A stretch of 64,000 nt of DNA from CAYPLH01 sp964411505 (GCA_964411505.1 CAYPLH010000016.1:7728-71727), one strand, 5' to 3'; positions 8,453 through 17,871 are shown, counted from the stretch's first letter. The notes: generated by a model from the letters alone, not told the origin. Made by a program: numbers and translations.

Positions 8453-9799
8453 TCATCTTGCCCCCTGTATTAAATCATCGAGGTACATACTAATTTTTTG
8501 AACCGCTTCCGGATTTTCTTCAGCAATATCATTGTTTTCCCAAGGATCTTCTTGAATATCGAACAATTTAATTTTCTCGTCGCATTTGAATATTGCTTTA
8601 TATTTTTCGTCGCATATTAATCGCCAATCTTTTAAGCCTGAAGTAATATATTGTCTTTTTACAGCCCCTTCCACACCTTTTAGCACAGGAACCAAGGATA
8701 TCGAATCTTTTGCTTCGGGCATATCACACCCTGCAAGGCTTACAATTGTAGATGTCAAGTCCTGTAGCTCGACTAATTGCTTTCTAATACAGTTTTTTTG
8801 CAGACCAGGGGCGCTTATCACAAGCGGGATATGTACAGAACCCCGCAAATAAATATTCTTTCCGAATTTTTCAAAATCCCCCAGCATCTCTCCGTGGTCT
8901 GAAGAGTAAATAATAACTGTATTGTCCAGTTCACCCCGATCCTTAACTTTGTCAAGTATTAACCCGATATTTTTATCAATGTTTTGGAGCATTGCCGCAT
9001 AATTCTGCCGGACGCTGTTTATCGCATCCTTGTCCATGTCACCCATGCTGTTAGGAATTGAAAACCCAACATTTTTCCACGATTCTTTCATATTTTGTGT
9101 GACATCCCACGGATAGTGGGGTCCGGTAAAGTTAACCTGCAGAAACCACGGTTTTTGCTTTTCGAACTTAGAAAGCATGGTAATAGCATTTTGTGAAAGC
9201 CAATTATCGCAATATGCTTCATCCGGAAGATCGGTACACTTAGCATATAAAGGTTTTCTTCTTCTTGCGTTCATATCATCAATGTGTATATTAACCATAC
9301 CTGAATCATGTAGATATTTCATATATGGTCCTTTAGGCTCGTCACTCCCCGATCTTATTGCATCCCACTTTCCTTCATTGTCGATTGCATGTGTAAATCC
9401 GATCTGGCCTAATTGCTCAACCCATCCGTCTAGTCCCCACCAAGATGTTTTCTTGTGCACATCAAATTTGCCTACACCACCTACATTATACCCTGCGTCC
9501 TTTAATACGTTATAAAATGTCTTTTGTCCAATAGGGTAGTCAACGTTATTATCAGACACATTGCATTTATCATATCGCAGCCCCGAAGCAAGACATGCTC
9601 TTGCAGGAGCGCACAATGGACTTGAGGTAACTGTTCTTGGGAAAGTCACACCATTTTCCATTAATTTTTCGATGTTAGGCATTTTTAAAGGAAGTTCGTC
9701 CATTCCAAATTCATGCATTATCTCTTTGTCATAAGGCATCCAGTCTCCTCTGTGTTGATCTGGAAATAATAACAATATGTTTGGTTTTTTCTTGTTCAT
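8453..9799 (-). CDS. Cys-type sulfatase
   Basis: This sulfatase of the alkaline-phosphatase superfamily carries C-A-P-A-R (C68-R72 counted from the upstream ATG) as the formylglycine box. The metal-binding words FPDQHRGDW lie at the N-terminus and YSSDHGEMLGDF in the middle. The open frame extends to 9814, but the second ATG at 9799 is preferred because a TGAGG word sits about 9 bases upstream, giving 448 residues. No signal peptide is seen, so it should be cytoplasmic. It lies 54 bases downstream of the UroD-like gene and is probably co-transcribed with it. DQHRGDW-type N-termini are common in sulfatases and phosphonate or phosphate-ester hydrolases, but CxPxR favours a sulfatase. Confidence 0.92.
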   Translation of the reverse strand: MNKKKPNILLLFPDQHRGDWMPYDKEIMHEFGMDELPLKMPNIEKLMENGVTFPRTVTSSPLCAPARACLASGLRYDKCNVSDNNVDYPIGQKTFYNVLKDAGYNVGGVGKFDVHKKTSWWGLDGWVEQLGQIGFTHAIDNEGKWDAIRSGSDEPKGPYMKYLHDSGMVNIHIDDMNARRRKPLYAKCTDLPDEAYCDNWLSQNAITMLSKFEKQKPWFLQVNFTGPHYPWDVTQNMKESWKNVGFSIPNSMGDMDKDAINSVRQNYAAMLQNIDKNIGLILDKVKDRGELDNTVIIYSSDHGEMLGDFEKFGKNIYLRGSVHIPLVISAPGLQKNCIRKQLVELQDLTSTIVSLAGCDMPEAKDSISLVPVLKGVEGAVKRQYITSGLKDWRLICDEKYKAIFKCDEKIKLFDIQEDPWENNDIAEENPEAVQKISMYLDDLIQGAR

Positions 9800-9868
9800 T
9801 TTTAAAAGCCTCATTTCTTAATATTCACATGCAACCCTGAAAATAGGGGGGAGGTCTATAGATACTGA

Positions 9869-10993
9869 TTAATATCTCCCATACTCTTGTATTCCAGCCA
9901 TAACCAGACGCATACTTTCCAATAAACTGCCGTTGTTTATGGAACCAGCTGTTGACAGGTTAAGACCTCTTGAATTATTTTCTTTTGCCATTTCACAATC
10001 ACGCTTTACCTCGGCAAGAATTTGTTCCGTATCGTTGCGCATAAATGTAAACGGTGCCAGTTGACCATCAATACGCGTTTTCGGCATGTGACTCCTTATT
10101 TCTCGAACAGTCAATGAAGGTCCAAAGTTACAGCCTGTTAAGTTAAAATCACTTAGTAAAGGCAAAAGATGAGCCATATCAGAATCTGAGTGCTGAAATC
10201 TTGTGTCACCCTCATTAGGTGATACCCTCTCAAACACAGCCTTTAACACAGGATAGCCTAGGGCTTTGTACATATCTGGTGTCATTAGTGAGCAATGGTC
10301 ATCAAAAAAGCTGAAGCCATGGGGGGCATTATCTTCTGTATAACCTGCTTCCTCACGCATAAGCGTAATATACTCCATAACAACGTGTAAAATTACCTGA
10401 CCAAACCGTTCAAACAGTTCTGGATCATCATAATATAGATATATAAGATTTTCAGTTCCATAAATTGAAGTAGCAAGTGTTATCGGACCACGTATGCTGG
10501 CAAATAACTTCGGCTTGTGACCATACTTCTCAAAAATCCGCTTTTTTTCACTCTCCCAGTTAGGAGGTAATACAAAATCACGTAAGTTAACTTTTTCTGC
10601 AAAATCAAGCTGTTTTTTTAGCTGATCAGCTGTTTGGATATCTGAGTTTAGCCAAGTAGTGTGATTTATAACTTCATACCTGCCACCAAAGACTTCGCCA
10701 ATCATTTTAACTCTTGGAAAAATCTCATCAGGCAGGGGATAATTTTCAGGTAAAAGTCTTTTGCCGACAGCCTTTTGGGCAATATCATTGTATCTCTTAT
10801 TATATTCAATTAGCTGTTCCCTTGGAGTAACATCCCAAGCATGTCCTTTTACTCCAAGCTCCGCAAACACACACTCAGTACTCATTCTAATACCAAGAGC
10901 TACCTGAGGTGCCGTTTTTGCAAAACAATTTTCTTCATGCGCTAGTTCATCATCTTTCCAAAACTGTTTAATGTCTAGATCAATTTTTTTCAT
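9869..10993 (-). CDS. Uroporphyrinogen decarboxylase-family protein (not HemE)
   Basis: The 374-residue protein has the UroD-like TIM-barrel fold, with family words such as GPITLATSIYG and HSDSDMAHLLPLL. It lacks the HemE N-terminal substrate-binding pattern PVWxMRQAGR and no heme gene is nearby, so a heme role is unlikely. Relatives include corrinoid-dependent methyltransferases (MtaA/MtbA-like), and many undefined members lie in sugar-catabolic loci. Here it sits between an ADP-ribosylglycohydrolase-family gene and two sulfatases. GGAGGG lies 6 bases before the ATG. A role in handling O-methyl groups or another sugar modification is speculation. Confidence 0.8.
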   Translation of the reverse strand: MKKIDLDIKQFWKDDELAHEENCFAKTAPQVALGIRMSTECVFAELGVKGHAWDVTPREQLIEYNKRYNDIAQKAVGKRLLPENYPLPDEIFPRVKMIGEVFGGRYEVINHTTWLNSDIQTADQLKKQLDFAEKVNLRDFVLPPNWESEKKRIFEKYGHKPKLFASIRGPITLATSIYGTENLIYLYYDDPELFERFGQVILHVVMEYITLMREEAGYTEDNAPHGFSFFDDHCSLMTPDMYKALGYPVLKAVFERVSPNEGDTRFQHSDSDMAHLLPLLSDFNLTGCNFGPSLTVREIRSHMPKTRIDGQLAPFTFMRNDTEQILAEVKRDCEMAKENNSRGLNLSTAGSINNGSLLESMRLVMAGIQEYGRY

Positions 10994-11033
10994 AAAAACC
11001 CTCCATTTTTGTTTTGCTGTTTATTAACTTTTC

Positions 11034-13160
11034 TTAAATCTCAGTGAGCAAAAAATCCTTGTAATGGCAATGACTACCTCTGGTCACTATTGCACCAATT
11101 TGACCAGTCAAATAAGGAGCATCATTATCAATATACTCTAACAATACCTTACCCATGTAAAAAATTAAAATTTTGTTGTCTATTGCTTCTACCATAAAAG
11201 TATATTCTTCTCCTAGCTTCCATTCAAACTGTGCTTGTGCAACTATTTTATAACCATTGTTGTTTTTCTCAACAGTAAGTAGACCTTCCTTTATAAGCTT
11301 TACCGCGTATGACCTGACTGCTCCCTGTACTCTTAGCAGTATTCCATGCTCATCACCTAACTGTGGTAAAATTGTAGCGGTAAAACGATAATTACTAAAA
11401 TTATGGTGTCCGGTATATGCCTCTGCATAGTCGCAAGAGCTCGCACTTAATACTCCATTTTCCAGTGTCCAATAGCCCTTCAAATAAGCAAACTGGCTTA
11501 CATCCTTGTGATGTCGCCCCTTCAGTGCTTCAATATGTTCCTTGGAAAAGTCAATTCCATAATTAGCTTTGCCACCAAATCGGAAGTTGTCTATGTATGC
11601 AGTTATCACTGCACCGCTTTTCCTACTGCGGAACTTTAAGCCAACCTCACGGATTAAGACCCCTTTTTGAGGTGGTAAAGTAAAACTTACTTCTTTCCAT
11701 TCACCTTTAATAAGTTCAACTAACTGTGGGGAATCAATATCGCACCCGGAGTTTCTGTCATTGACATAAGCTGCAGCAACAACTCCCCCATCAATATTAT
11801 CCGGTACCATTGCCATGACACTAAAAGTCTGACCGGGATAAAATAATGGTGAAAACACTGGATTTCCTCTACCGTCATGGAAATCATCAGGTTCATAATA
11901 TGTTTTGTAAAAAACTTTAACACCACATGCTGCTCCGCCTGCTTTTGCAAATATCTTCAAGCTACGCTCACCATCATAAGCAGCTTCATCCGAATTAACT
12001 ATACCAGCCTCAATTGTGTTGCCATCCTCTGACTTTATTCTTAGGCCATGCGTTGATCGTGGCAACTCAAATGTGAACAAGTATTCATCCTTCATAGAAC
12101 TTTCCCATTTGGCCGGAATAGTTTTGTCGGCAAGTGCGTATCCTAGTTTTGAAATCCAAAGTGCGGTTGAAGGCAAGTTTGTAATGTTTCTGCTGCCAAC
12201 TACACTTCCACACGCAAGAAAGTCTTTTATCGGTTTTATCCATTTGCTATAATCAATGGAATCAATTCCCCCTCTGACGCCCATAATCGCGCCTACATTA
12301 CCCACATTACAATCAGTATCCCATCCACACATATTGCAGATGTTTAGTGTACGGGTAAAGTCTCCTCCACCAAATAATAAGGAAAGTATTATTATAGAAG
12401 AGTTTGGAATTATGTGGCACACGCCGGGATAACGATCATATCCATAATTTTCTTTAATAAAATCAAAACACTTTTCCCATGAGTAGGGAAATTCAAGGAA
12501 AAAATTCATAACATCCCGAACCATGCAAGCATACTCACAGTCCTCTGGGATTACTGATAAACCACCTTCAATAATTCTTAAAATATTACTTTGTGAAAAT
12601 GCAACAGACACGCATGCAGCTATGAACATGCCGCCAAAAACACCGTTACCGTCATGAGAAACGCTTGCAGACTTTCTGGCAAGCTCTGCAGCAAGCTCTT
12701 TGTTACAAGGCGCTATAAGACCCCAAATATCAGAAAAAATTTGTCCGCCTATCTGCTCTGCCAGTATTATTCCATTTTGATCAATAGAGCCTGAACGTGG
12801 TGCTGATATACCTGCTTTAAGATTCAAATAAGCGGTATGCTCGGTTGAGCAGCCATAGCCCCCCCACCAGAAAAACCCATGCTCACATGGGACATAGTTG
12901 AGCAATGTAAGCCCATGTTGTTCAACCGTTGCATCAAATCCATAATCCTCTACCGCCCTTAAAAAAAAGACAGGACCATTTGTATCATCATCAGATGCAA
13001 AATCATTATAATCCACTATATATCCATCCGGTTTGCCTAGCGTTTTGCGAATTTTCTCATATGTCCAGCCCTCAATAGGAGCACCAAGCCGCACTCCTAT
13101 TACTTTACCAAGCCACCCTGCATATACCTTTTGCACATAATCATTGGGTATACTTGTCAT
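11034..13160 (-). CDS. ADP-ribosylglycohydrolase-family protein with C-terminal beta-sandwich domains
   Basis: The 708-residue protein has an all-helical ADP-ribosylglycohydrolase (DraG-like) domain at about residues 5-340. It opens with AGWLGKVIGVRLGAPIEG. The two-metal site is intact, with D57-D58-D59-T60 near the N-terminus and D281-T282-D283 in CGWDTDCNVGNVG. Residues about 360-540 look like a carbohydrate-binding beta-sandwich. Residues about 555-708 resemble a laminin-G/DUF1080-like domain (SQFAYLKGYWTLENG). There is no signal peptide. The locus (sulfatases, sugar importer, GH43) argues for a glycan substrate rather than ADP-ribosyl-protein. It is paralogous along its length to the protein at 32174-34306. 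It lies 40 bases downstream of the GntR gene. Confidence 0.88.
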   Translation of the reverse strand: MTSIPNDYVQKVYAGWLGKVIGVRLGAPIEGWTYEKIRKTLGKPDGYIVDYNDFASDDDTNGPVFFLRAVEDYGFDATVEQHGLTLLNYVPCEHGFFWWGGYGCSTEHTAYLNLKAGISAPRSGSIDQNGIILAEQIGGQIFSDIWGLIAPCNKELAAELARKSASVSHDGNGVFGGMFIAACVSVAFSQSNILRIIEGGLSVIPEDCEYACMVRDVMNFFLEFPYSWEKCFDFIKENYGYDRYPGVCHIIPNSSIIILSLLFGGGDFTRTLNICNMCGWDTDCNVGNVGAIMGVRGGIDSIDYSKWIKPIKDFLACGSVVGSRNITNLPSTALWISKLGYALADKTIPAKWESSMKDEYLFTFELPRSTHGLRIKSEDGNTIEAGIVNSDEAAYDGERSLKIFAKAGGAACGVKVFYKTYYEPDDFHDGRGNPVFSPLFYPGQTFSVMAMVPDNIDGGVVAAAYVNDRNSGCDIDSPQLVELIKGEWKEVSFTLPPQKGVLIREVGLKFRSRKSGAVITAYIDNFRFGGKANYGIDFSKEHIEALKGRHHKDVSQFAYLKGYWTLENGVLSASSCDYAEAYTGHHNFSNYRFTATILPQLGDEHGILLRVQGAVRSYAVKLIKEGLLTVEKNNNGYKIVAQAQFEWKLGEEYTFMVEAIDNKILIFYMGKVLLEYIDNDAPYLTGQIGAIVTRGSHCHYKDFLLTEI

Positions 13161-13199
13161 TGGTTTTCTCCTTTTTCACTATATCATAATAAAAATTAA

Positions 13200-13874
13200 C
13201 TATTTAAAATATTCCGGATATCTTTTGCGAACCAAATCTATTTCATATAATATCTTTTGTAGGTGTCTTTGCACAGCTGCCTTTGCTTCTACTGGTTTTT
13301 TTTGTCTAATGGCCTTTAGGATGTTTTTATGTTCTTCAACAAGAAGAGCTCCATTGTTGTCAAATAAGCATAACAGGCGTAGACGTGAGTATTGGCTGTT
13401 TGCAGCGGAAACAACATTCCAAGTCATCTCTTTGTTGCAAGCCATATACATTTCCTTGTGGAATTCGTCGTCACATTCTATAAAGGATACCATATCATCT
13501 GATTTAATGTACATTTCTTGTTTTTTTATATTATCAGTGGCAAACTCAATATAATCTTTAACATTTAAATTACATGTAAGAGCGGCCACAGAACTTTCTA
13601 AGCTCTCGCGTATGAAGCGGGCTTCGATGACCTGATCAACGTCTATCAGTGTCACAAATGTTCCGATATAAGGACGTGCTTCAAGTAAGTTTTCACCTAT
13701 TAATTTTATAAATGCTTCACGCACTGGTGTCCTACTTACATTAATCTCTTCAGCAATGAGTTGCTCACTCATTTGCTGTCCGGGTTTAAGTTCCCAATCA
13801 ATAATTTTTTGTCGTATTGTGTGATAAACATATTCACCCACATTTTTTTTTTCAACGCAATCTAGTCTAATCAT
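13200..13874 (-). CDS. GntR family regulator, FadR/FCD subfamily
   Basis: The 224-residue regulator has an N-terminal winged helix (about residues 10-75, with MSEQLIAEEINVSRTPVREAF as recognition region) and a C-terminal helical FCD ligand domain. This class responds to small organic acids or sugar acids. It is the first gene of the minus-strand set that continues with the ADP-ribosylglycohydrolase-family protein, the UroD-like protein and sulfatases, so it probably controls that set. A good promoter lies upstream at 13943-13972, with a TTAACT/AGTTAA dyad across its spacer that may be its operator. The effector is unknown. Confidence 0.92.
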   Translation of the reverse strand: MIRLDCVEKKNVGEYVYHTIRQKIIDWELKPGQQMSEQLIAEEINVSRTPVREAFIKLIGENLLEARPYIGTFVTLIDVDQVIEARFIRESLESSVAALTCNLNVKDYIEFATDNIKKQEMYIKSDDMVSFIECDDEFHKEMYMACNKEMTWNVVSAANSQYSRLRLLCLFDNNGALLVEEHKNILKAIRQKKPVEAKAAVQRHLQKILYEIDLVRKRYPEYFK

Positions 13875-13895
13875 ATATATCCAACCTTGTGTTTA

Positions 13896-13926
13896 GTCCG
13901 GGCACGAGTTTTCACTATGCCCGGAC
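13896..13926. terminator. GC-rich hairpin between binding-protein and GntR genes
   Basis: Arms GTCCGGGCA (13896-13904) and TGCCCGGAC (13918-13926) are perfect complements around a 13-base loop, standing out from AT-rich surroundings. It lies in the 5' leader of the GntR transcript. No U-run follows on the minus strand, so it may be a leader structure rather than a terminator. Confidence 0.45.
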
Positions 13927-13942
13927 AAATTTTTACATTACA

Positions 13943-13972
13943 ATTATACTATAGTTAACACCTAAAAGGCAA
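13943..13972 (-). promoter_or_regulatory. Predicted sigma-A promoter for the GntR/sulfatase operon
   Basis: On the minus strand TTGCCT (13972-13967) and TATAAT (13948-13943) are separated by 18 bases. AGTTAA and TTAACT flank this spacer as an inverted pair. The start codon lies about 65 bases downstream. The position and the full TATAAT box make this a good promoter candidate. Confidence 0.6.
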
Positions 13973-14019
13973 TTAACTAACTACACGTACAACATATATC
14001 ACAGATAAATATACTCTGG

Positions 14020-14079
14020 TGCGATTATTTTATAGAATCATTACATTCTATAAAAACATACTTTTTTTGTATAATCGCA
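14020..14079. terminator. Nested AT-rich hairpin immediately after the binding-protein gene
   Basis: An outer stem TGCGATTAT/ATAATCGCA (14020-14028 with 14071-14079) abuts the stop codon of the solute-binding protein. It encloses an inner perfect stem TTTTATAGAAT/ATTCTATAAAA (14028-14038 with 14045-14055). It probably ends or stabilises the importer transcript. Confidence 0.5.
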
Positions 14080-15666
14080 TTATCGAGCTATATACCTAGC
14101 ATATGCTGAACGATAAGCAGCAGTAAGCTCTTCAAGACCAAAGGAACTTGAAAGGTTCTTAAAGTATTCATCAAAATTATCTAAACTTTGCTGACCAGAA
14201 ATCCACTTTGCAGTGTTTTCTGCAACATAATCCTTCAAACTTTGTCCGTGCTTGTTTACAATCTTTTGTTCCTCGTCTGTAAACATTAGTGTAGGAAATG
14301 TACCGGTTACCCAGCCATTGTTTTCATACAAATCTTTAACTGTATTATATGTTTCAAAGTTTGTTTGTTCTTCATAACGGATGTCGGTTACCTTAGGAAT
14401 ATTTGATAGTACGCCAAGCTTTTTCAACTCGTTCATACCCTCAGTATCAGTGAATTCTTTTTTGTATGTGGGATAACCATCTATCCAATCAAATGTAACA
14501 TCTTCTATACCAAAGTTAAGCAAAATTTTACCTTCGTCACTGTAAAGATAATCAAATAGTTTAAGGGTTTCATCCACATGCTTATTGTTTAGAGAAACAC
14601 AAAGACCATTCCCACCTATAACAGCTCCGCCTGTTCTATCCTCTATTTTTCCACTAGGACCAATAAAGGGTGCAATTCCTAATAGCTTGAAATTTGGATC
14701 GCCGGTAGTTTCAGGAGCAGTCTCATTGTAACGACCACATGCACCTGCCTGGCTGTGTACCATACCACCTATGTTATTATCAAAACAATATGATCTTCTG
14801 TTTCCGCCACGAGTAAGGTATTCTTGATCTATTAAACCGTTTTTATAAAAACGTGCCATCATTTCAACATAATCTTTATATGCTGGGTTTGATGGGCCAA
14901 ATTCCGGCACATTGTCATCATTTATATACCATGCTGTGTCAATACCAAAAGACCAGCTCCATGCATCAATATCTTCCTTTGCAACAGCGAAATATGGTAT
15001 TTCGTCGTCTTCGCCATTATTGTTAAGATCTGCGCCTTTAAACGCCATAAGTACTGCTTCGGCTTCTTCGATAGTAGTTGGAACTTCAAGATCCAGCTTG
15101 TCAAGCCAATCCTGGCGGACATACCACACTTTTCCTACAATGTGAGCAGGCAACGCTGGAAGGCAATATATGTGTCCCTCGGGATCGGTGATTGCTCGTC
15201 TTACATCTTCATTATCAAGAAATAATTTCTTAAGGTTTGGATAATTCGGCAAATAGTCTTCTAATGCAATAAAAGCTCCTGCTTTACCAAACTTGGCTCC
15301 ATTAGAAGGGCTAGTACGAACTATATCCGTGATTGATGAGGGATCTGCCATCATAACAGGGAACTTTTCATTGCATTCAGCAGGTGTTCCTGTTTGAAAA
15401 GCAAAACGGATATTTGTAGCTTCCTCAAGTGCTTTCATTACTGGCATATCCATTGTCATTGCTGCATTTACCCCGGTATCACCACTAGGTACAAAGAAAG
15501 ACAATTCTAACAGTTCGTCTGATGCCCAGGTGTTTTTTCCGGTAGCATCTGGTGTAGTAGCGGTAGGTGCAGTTGTTCCCGAAGTTTGACTTGGGGTTGT
15601 GTTATTGCAGCCTATAAGTGTGAACAGTGTTAGCACAGCCAAAATTAATGCAATTATTTTTTTCAT
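14080..15666 (-). CDS. Extracellular sugar-binding lipoprotein of an ABC importer (YtcQ/LplA-like)
   Basis: The protein starts with a lipoprotein signal peptide ending in the lipobox LIGC, followed by a Thr/Ser/Pro-rich linker and a long solute-binding domain. It has about 528 residues, the large size typical of the LplA/YtcQ group that serves oligosaccharide importers. The ATG at 15666 is chosen over an upstream TTG because AAGGATGG sits about 5 bases before it. The two permease genes lie just upstream on the same strand. An EF-hand-like segment D-LNNNGEDDE (about residues 210-222) is typical of the group. The ligand is unknown, probably a sulfated or acidic oligosaccharide from context. Confidence 0.92.
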   Translation of the reverse strand: MKKIIALILAVLTLFTLIGCNNTTPSQTSGTTAPTATTPDATGKNTWASDELLELSFFVPSGDTGVNAAMTMDMPVMKALEEATNIRFAFQTGTPAECNEKFPVMMADPSSITDIVRTSPSNGAKFGKAGAFIALEDYLPNYPNLKKLFLDNEDVRRAITDPEGHIYCLPALPAHIVGKVWYVRQDWLDKLDLEVPTTIEEAEAVLMAFKGADLNNNGEDDEIPYFAVAKEDIDAWSWSFGIDTAWYINDDNVPEFGPSNPAYKDYVEMMARFYKNGLIDQEYLTRGGNRRSYCFDNNIGGMVHSQAGACGRYNETAPETTGDPNFKLLGIAPFIGPSGKIEDRTGGAVIGGNGLCVSLNNKHVDETLKLFDYLYSDEGKILLNFGIEDVTFDWIDGYPTYKKEFTDTEGMNELKKLGVLSNIPKVTDIRYEEQTNFETYNTVKDLYENNGWVTGTFPTLMFTDEEQKIVNKHGQSLKDYVAENTAKWISGQQSLDNFDEYFKNLSSSFGLEELTAAYRSAYARYIAR

Positions 15667-15818
15667 ATTAAACCATCCTTTCAATTTAAACTGATTATTT
15701 ATATTGATTTCAGTTGTGTCAAACAGATACGTAAGATTTTCTCACACCCTCCCAGCTAAGTAAATTAATCAAAAGACAGTACTTTAGCTATAACATATCT
15801 TTATTGACGTGCTGAATT

Positions 15819-16712
15819 TTAACCCTTAATTGAGCCTATCATAACGCCTTTAACAAAGTATTTTTGCACAAAGGGGTAAAGCGTCATCATTGGCAGTATT
15901 ACTACCAGAATTGTAGCATATTGTATGGTTTCAGCACTTATCTCTGAACTCTTCTTAATTGCAGCCATTTCATCTTCTGTCATTCGTGCCTGTGTTAAAA
16001 TTCTACGTAAGAATAATTGCAATGGGTATTTAGATTCATCAGACAGGTAAAGCATTGCGTGAAACCATGCATTCCATTTTATTACTGCATAATACAGTGC
16101 AATGGTAACTATTGCAGGTATCGACAGCGGAATAAATATCTTGAACATTATATAAAGATCGTTTGCTCCATCTATTTTCGCAGATTCTTCTAATGCGCTT
16201 GGAACAGACTGAAAATATGTACGCATGAGAATCATATAGTAGGCACCACATAAGCCAGGAAGTATCATTACCCATCTATTATTGAGAAGACCTAAATCTT
16301 TAATAACTAGATAGGTGGGTATCATACCGCCTTGAAACCACATTGTAAAAGCAAACAAGAACATGAAGCAGCTTCTACCTCTCAACCTGGGTTTAGACAG
16401 GGCATATGCAGCACAAAGAGTGGTAATTGTACTGAAGATCGTGCCAAAAATCGTATAAACTATTGTGTTTTTATAGCCTATCCATATATTTTCGCTCCTT
16501 AATACATGCTTATATGCCGCAAATGTAATCCCCTTAGGTAGCAATGTAATGGTTCCTTTTCCTACCTCAACAGGACTACTTAAGGAAGATGATAAAACAA
16601 AAATTATTGGATATAAAGTAGCTGATACAATTAAAATGATTATAAACCTGTAAAGAAACACATAGCTAATTTCGCTGATGGATATCTTATTTTTAATCTC
16701 ATTATGACTCAT
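15819..16712 (-). CDS. Carbohydrate ABC importer permease, YtcP/MalG-like
   Basis: The 297-residue inner-membrane protein has six membrane segments and the MalG-type EAA loop (EESAKIDGAND about residues 190-200), which docks on an ATPase. Its C-terminus KGVMIGSIKG is characteristic of YtcP proteins. Its start is 12 bases after the end of the LplB-like permease gene, and the binding protein follows, so permease-permease-lipoprotein is the transcription order. No ATPase is encoded in the locus. A shared MsmX-type ATPase elsewhere is expected. Confidence 0.94.
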   Translation of the reverse strand: MSHNEIKNKISISEISYVFLYRFIIILIVSATLYPIIFVLSSSLSSPVEVGKGTITLLPKGITFAAYKHVLRSENIWIGYKNTIVYTIFGTIFSTITTLCAAYALSKPRLRGRSCFMFLFAFTMWFQGGMIPTYLVIKDLGLLNNRWVMILPGLCGAYYMILMRTYFQSVPSALEESAKIDGANDLYIMFKIFIPLSIPAIVTIALYYAVIKWNAWFHAMLYLSDESKYPLQLFLRRILTQARMTEDEMAAIKKSSEISAETIQYATILVVILPMMTLYPFVQKYFVKGVMIGSIKG

Positions 16713-16724
16713 TATTTTTCCCCC

Positions 16725-17675
16725 TTACCATAGCGATACTTCAGAAACTCTACGAGAAATTAAGTTCGCAAGATAGACCAGAACCAGACCTACTAACGAC
16801 TGGAATAATCCTACTGCTGAAGCAAAACTATACTGAAAATTCTGTATACCATTACGATAAACAAAAGTTTGAATAACATCAGCTGTTTCGTACGTATTTG
16901 GGCTGTACAGCAGCATGATGGATTCATAACCGGTCTCAAACATGTTACCCATACGCATTATAAACATAATTATAATAGTTGGAGCTATCGATGGTATCGA
17001 TACATGAAATAACTTTGCCCAGCGCCCGCCCCCGTCAATATCAACAGCTTCATATAGGTGCTGGTCAACACCTGCAAGAGCAGCAATATATATAATCGAA
17101 CCAAATCCAGCACTTTTCCATATATTCATAGTAGTATAGATAGTTCTGAAATATTTTGCGTCGTTAAGATAATAAATCCGATCAAGTCCCATAAGACTCC
17201 TGATATTGTTTAAAACTCCGGTTGATGGTGACAGTACTGATATCGCAATACCTACTATAATAACTGATGAAATAAAGTGTGGCATGTATGATATGCCAAG
17301 ACCCACTTTTCTGATTTTACTGGAAGGTTTCAGTTCATTAAATGCAAGTGCGATAATAAGAGGAGCAGGGAAACTAAATACTAGACTGTAGATGTTTATT
17401 ATTAGTGTGTTGCGTATTAAGCGCCATACATACGGTCCTTGAAAGAATGTGATAAAATGCTCAAGTCCAACCCATTCACTGCCCCCTACTCCTTTAAAGG
17501 CGTTATAATCAAGGAAAGCTATCTTAAGTCCGAACATTGGCGAGTACCTAAAAATTAACAAGTGTGCAAGCGCCGGAATTAAGAGTAAATATAGATACCT
17601 GTCACGCAAAACATCATTCAATAAGGTTTTAAACCATTTATTTTTGGTTCCTGTTGCTAAAGATAATTGTTTCAT
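16725..17675 (-). CDS. Carbohydrate ABC importer permease, LplB/MalF-like
   Basis: The 316-residue permease has six membrane segments and the EAA loop YEAVDIDGGGRWAKLFHVSIP near residues 210-230, split here as EAVDIDGGG and the following helix. It pairs with the YtcP-like permease 12 bases downstream. It is the first gene of the importer operon. A strong promoter lies about 95 bases upstream at 17769-17797, with an operator-like dyad in its spacer. Substrate specificity resides in the lipoprotein and is unknown. Confidence 0.94.
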   Translation of the reverse strand: MKQLSLATGTKNKWFKTLLNDVLRDRYLYLLLIPALAHLLIFRYSPMFGLKIAFLDYNAFKGVGGSEWVGLEHFITFFQGPYVWRLIRNTLIINIYSLVFSFPAPLIIALAFNELKPSSKIRKVGLGISYMPHFISSVIIVGIAISVLSPSTGVLNNIRSLMGLDRIYYLNDAKYFRTIYTTMNIWKSAGFGSIIYIAALAGVDQHLYEAVDIDGGGRWAKLFHVSIPSIAPTIIIMFIMRMGNMFETGYESIMLLYSPNTYETADVIQTFVYRNGIQNFQYSFASAVGLFQSLVGLVLVYLANLISRRVSEVSLW

Positions 17676-17768
17676 TGTGTTTTCCCCCTGTGTTTTGGAG
17701 CACTGCTTTGCATGAAAGATTGTGTTGCCAGTCTCTCAAATTTATATGTAACGTTTTGACTAATATTA

Positions 17769-17797
17769 ATAGTACCATGGTAGTATGGTAATGTCAA
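17769..17797 (-). promoter_or_regulatory. Sigma-A promoter of the first importer operon
   Basis: On the minus strand TTGACA (17797-17792) and TACTAT (17774-17769) are spaced by exactly 17 bases. It is the best promoter match in this part of the window and lies about 95 bases from the permease start. Confidence 0.75.
17773..17790. promoter_or_regulatory. Operator-like dyad within the importer promoter spacer
   Basis: TACCAT (17773-17778) and ATGGTA (17785-17790) form a perfect dyad with a six-base gap. It fills the space between the -35 and -10 boxes, so a bound repressor would block polymerase. The GntR regulator of the locus is the natural candidate, but binding is inferred. Confidence 0.5.
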
Positions 17798-17871
17798 TAA
17801 AAATTTTAATGAAATTTTACCATTTCCAGTTATATTTTGCAAGACAGTGCAACTATTTATATATTCGCTCA

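Noticed and set aside
9869..10993. HemE uroporphyrinogen decarboxylase
   Set aside because: The N-terminal arginine-rich substrate motif of HemE is missing and the context is glycan catabolism.
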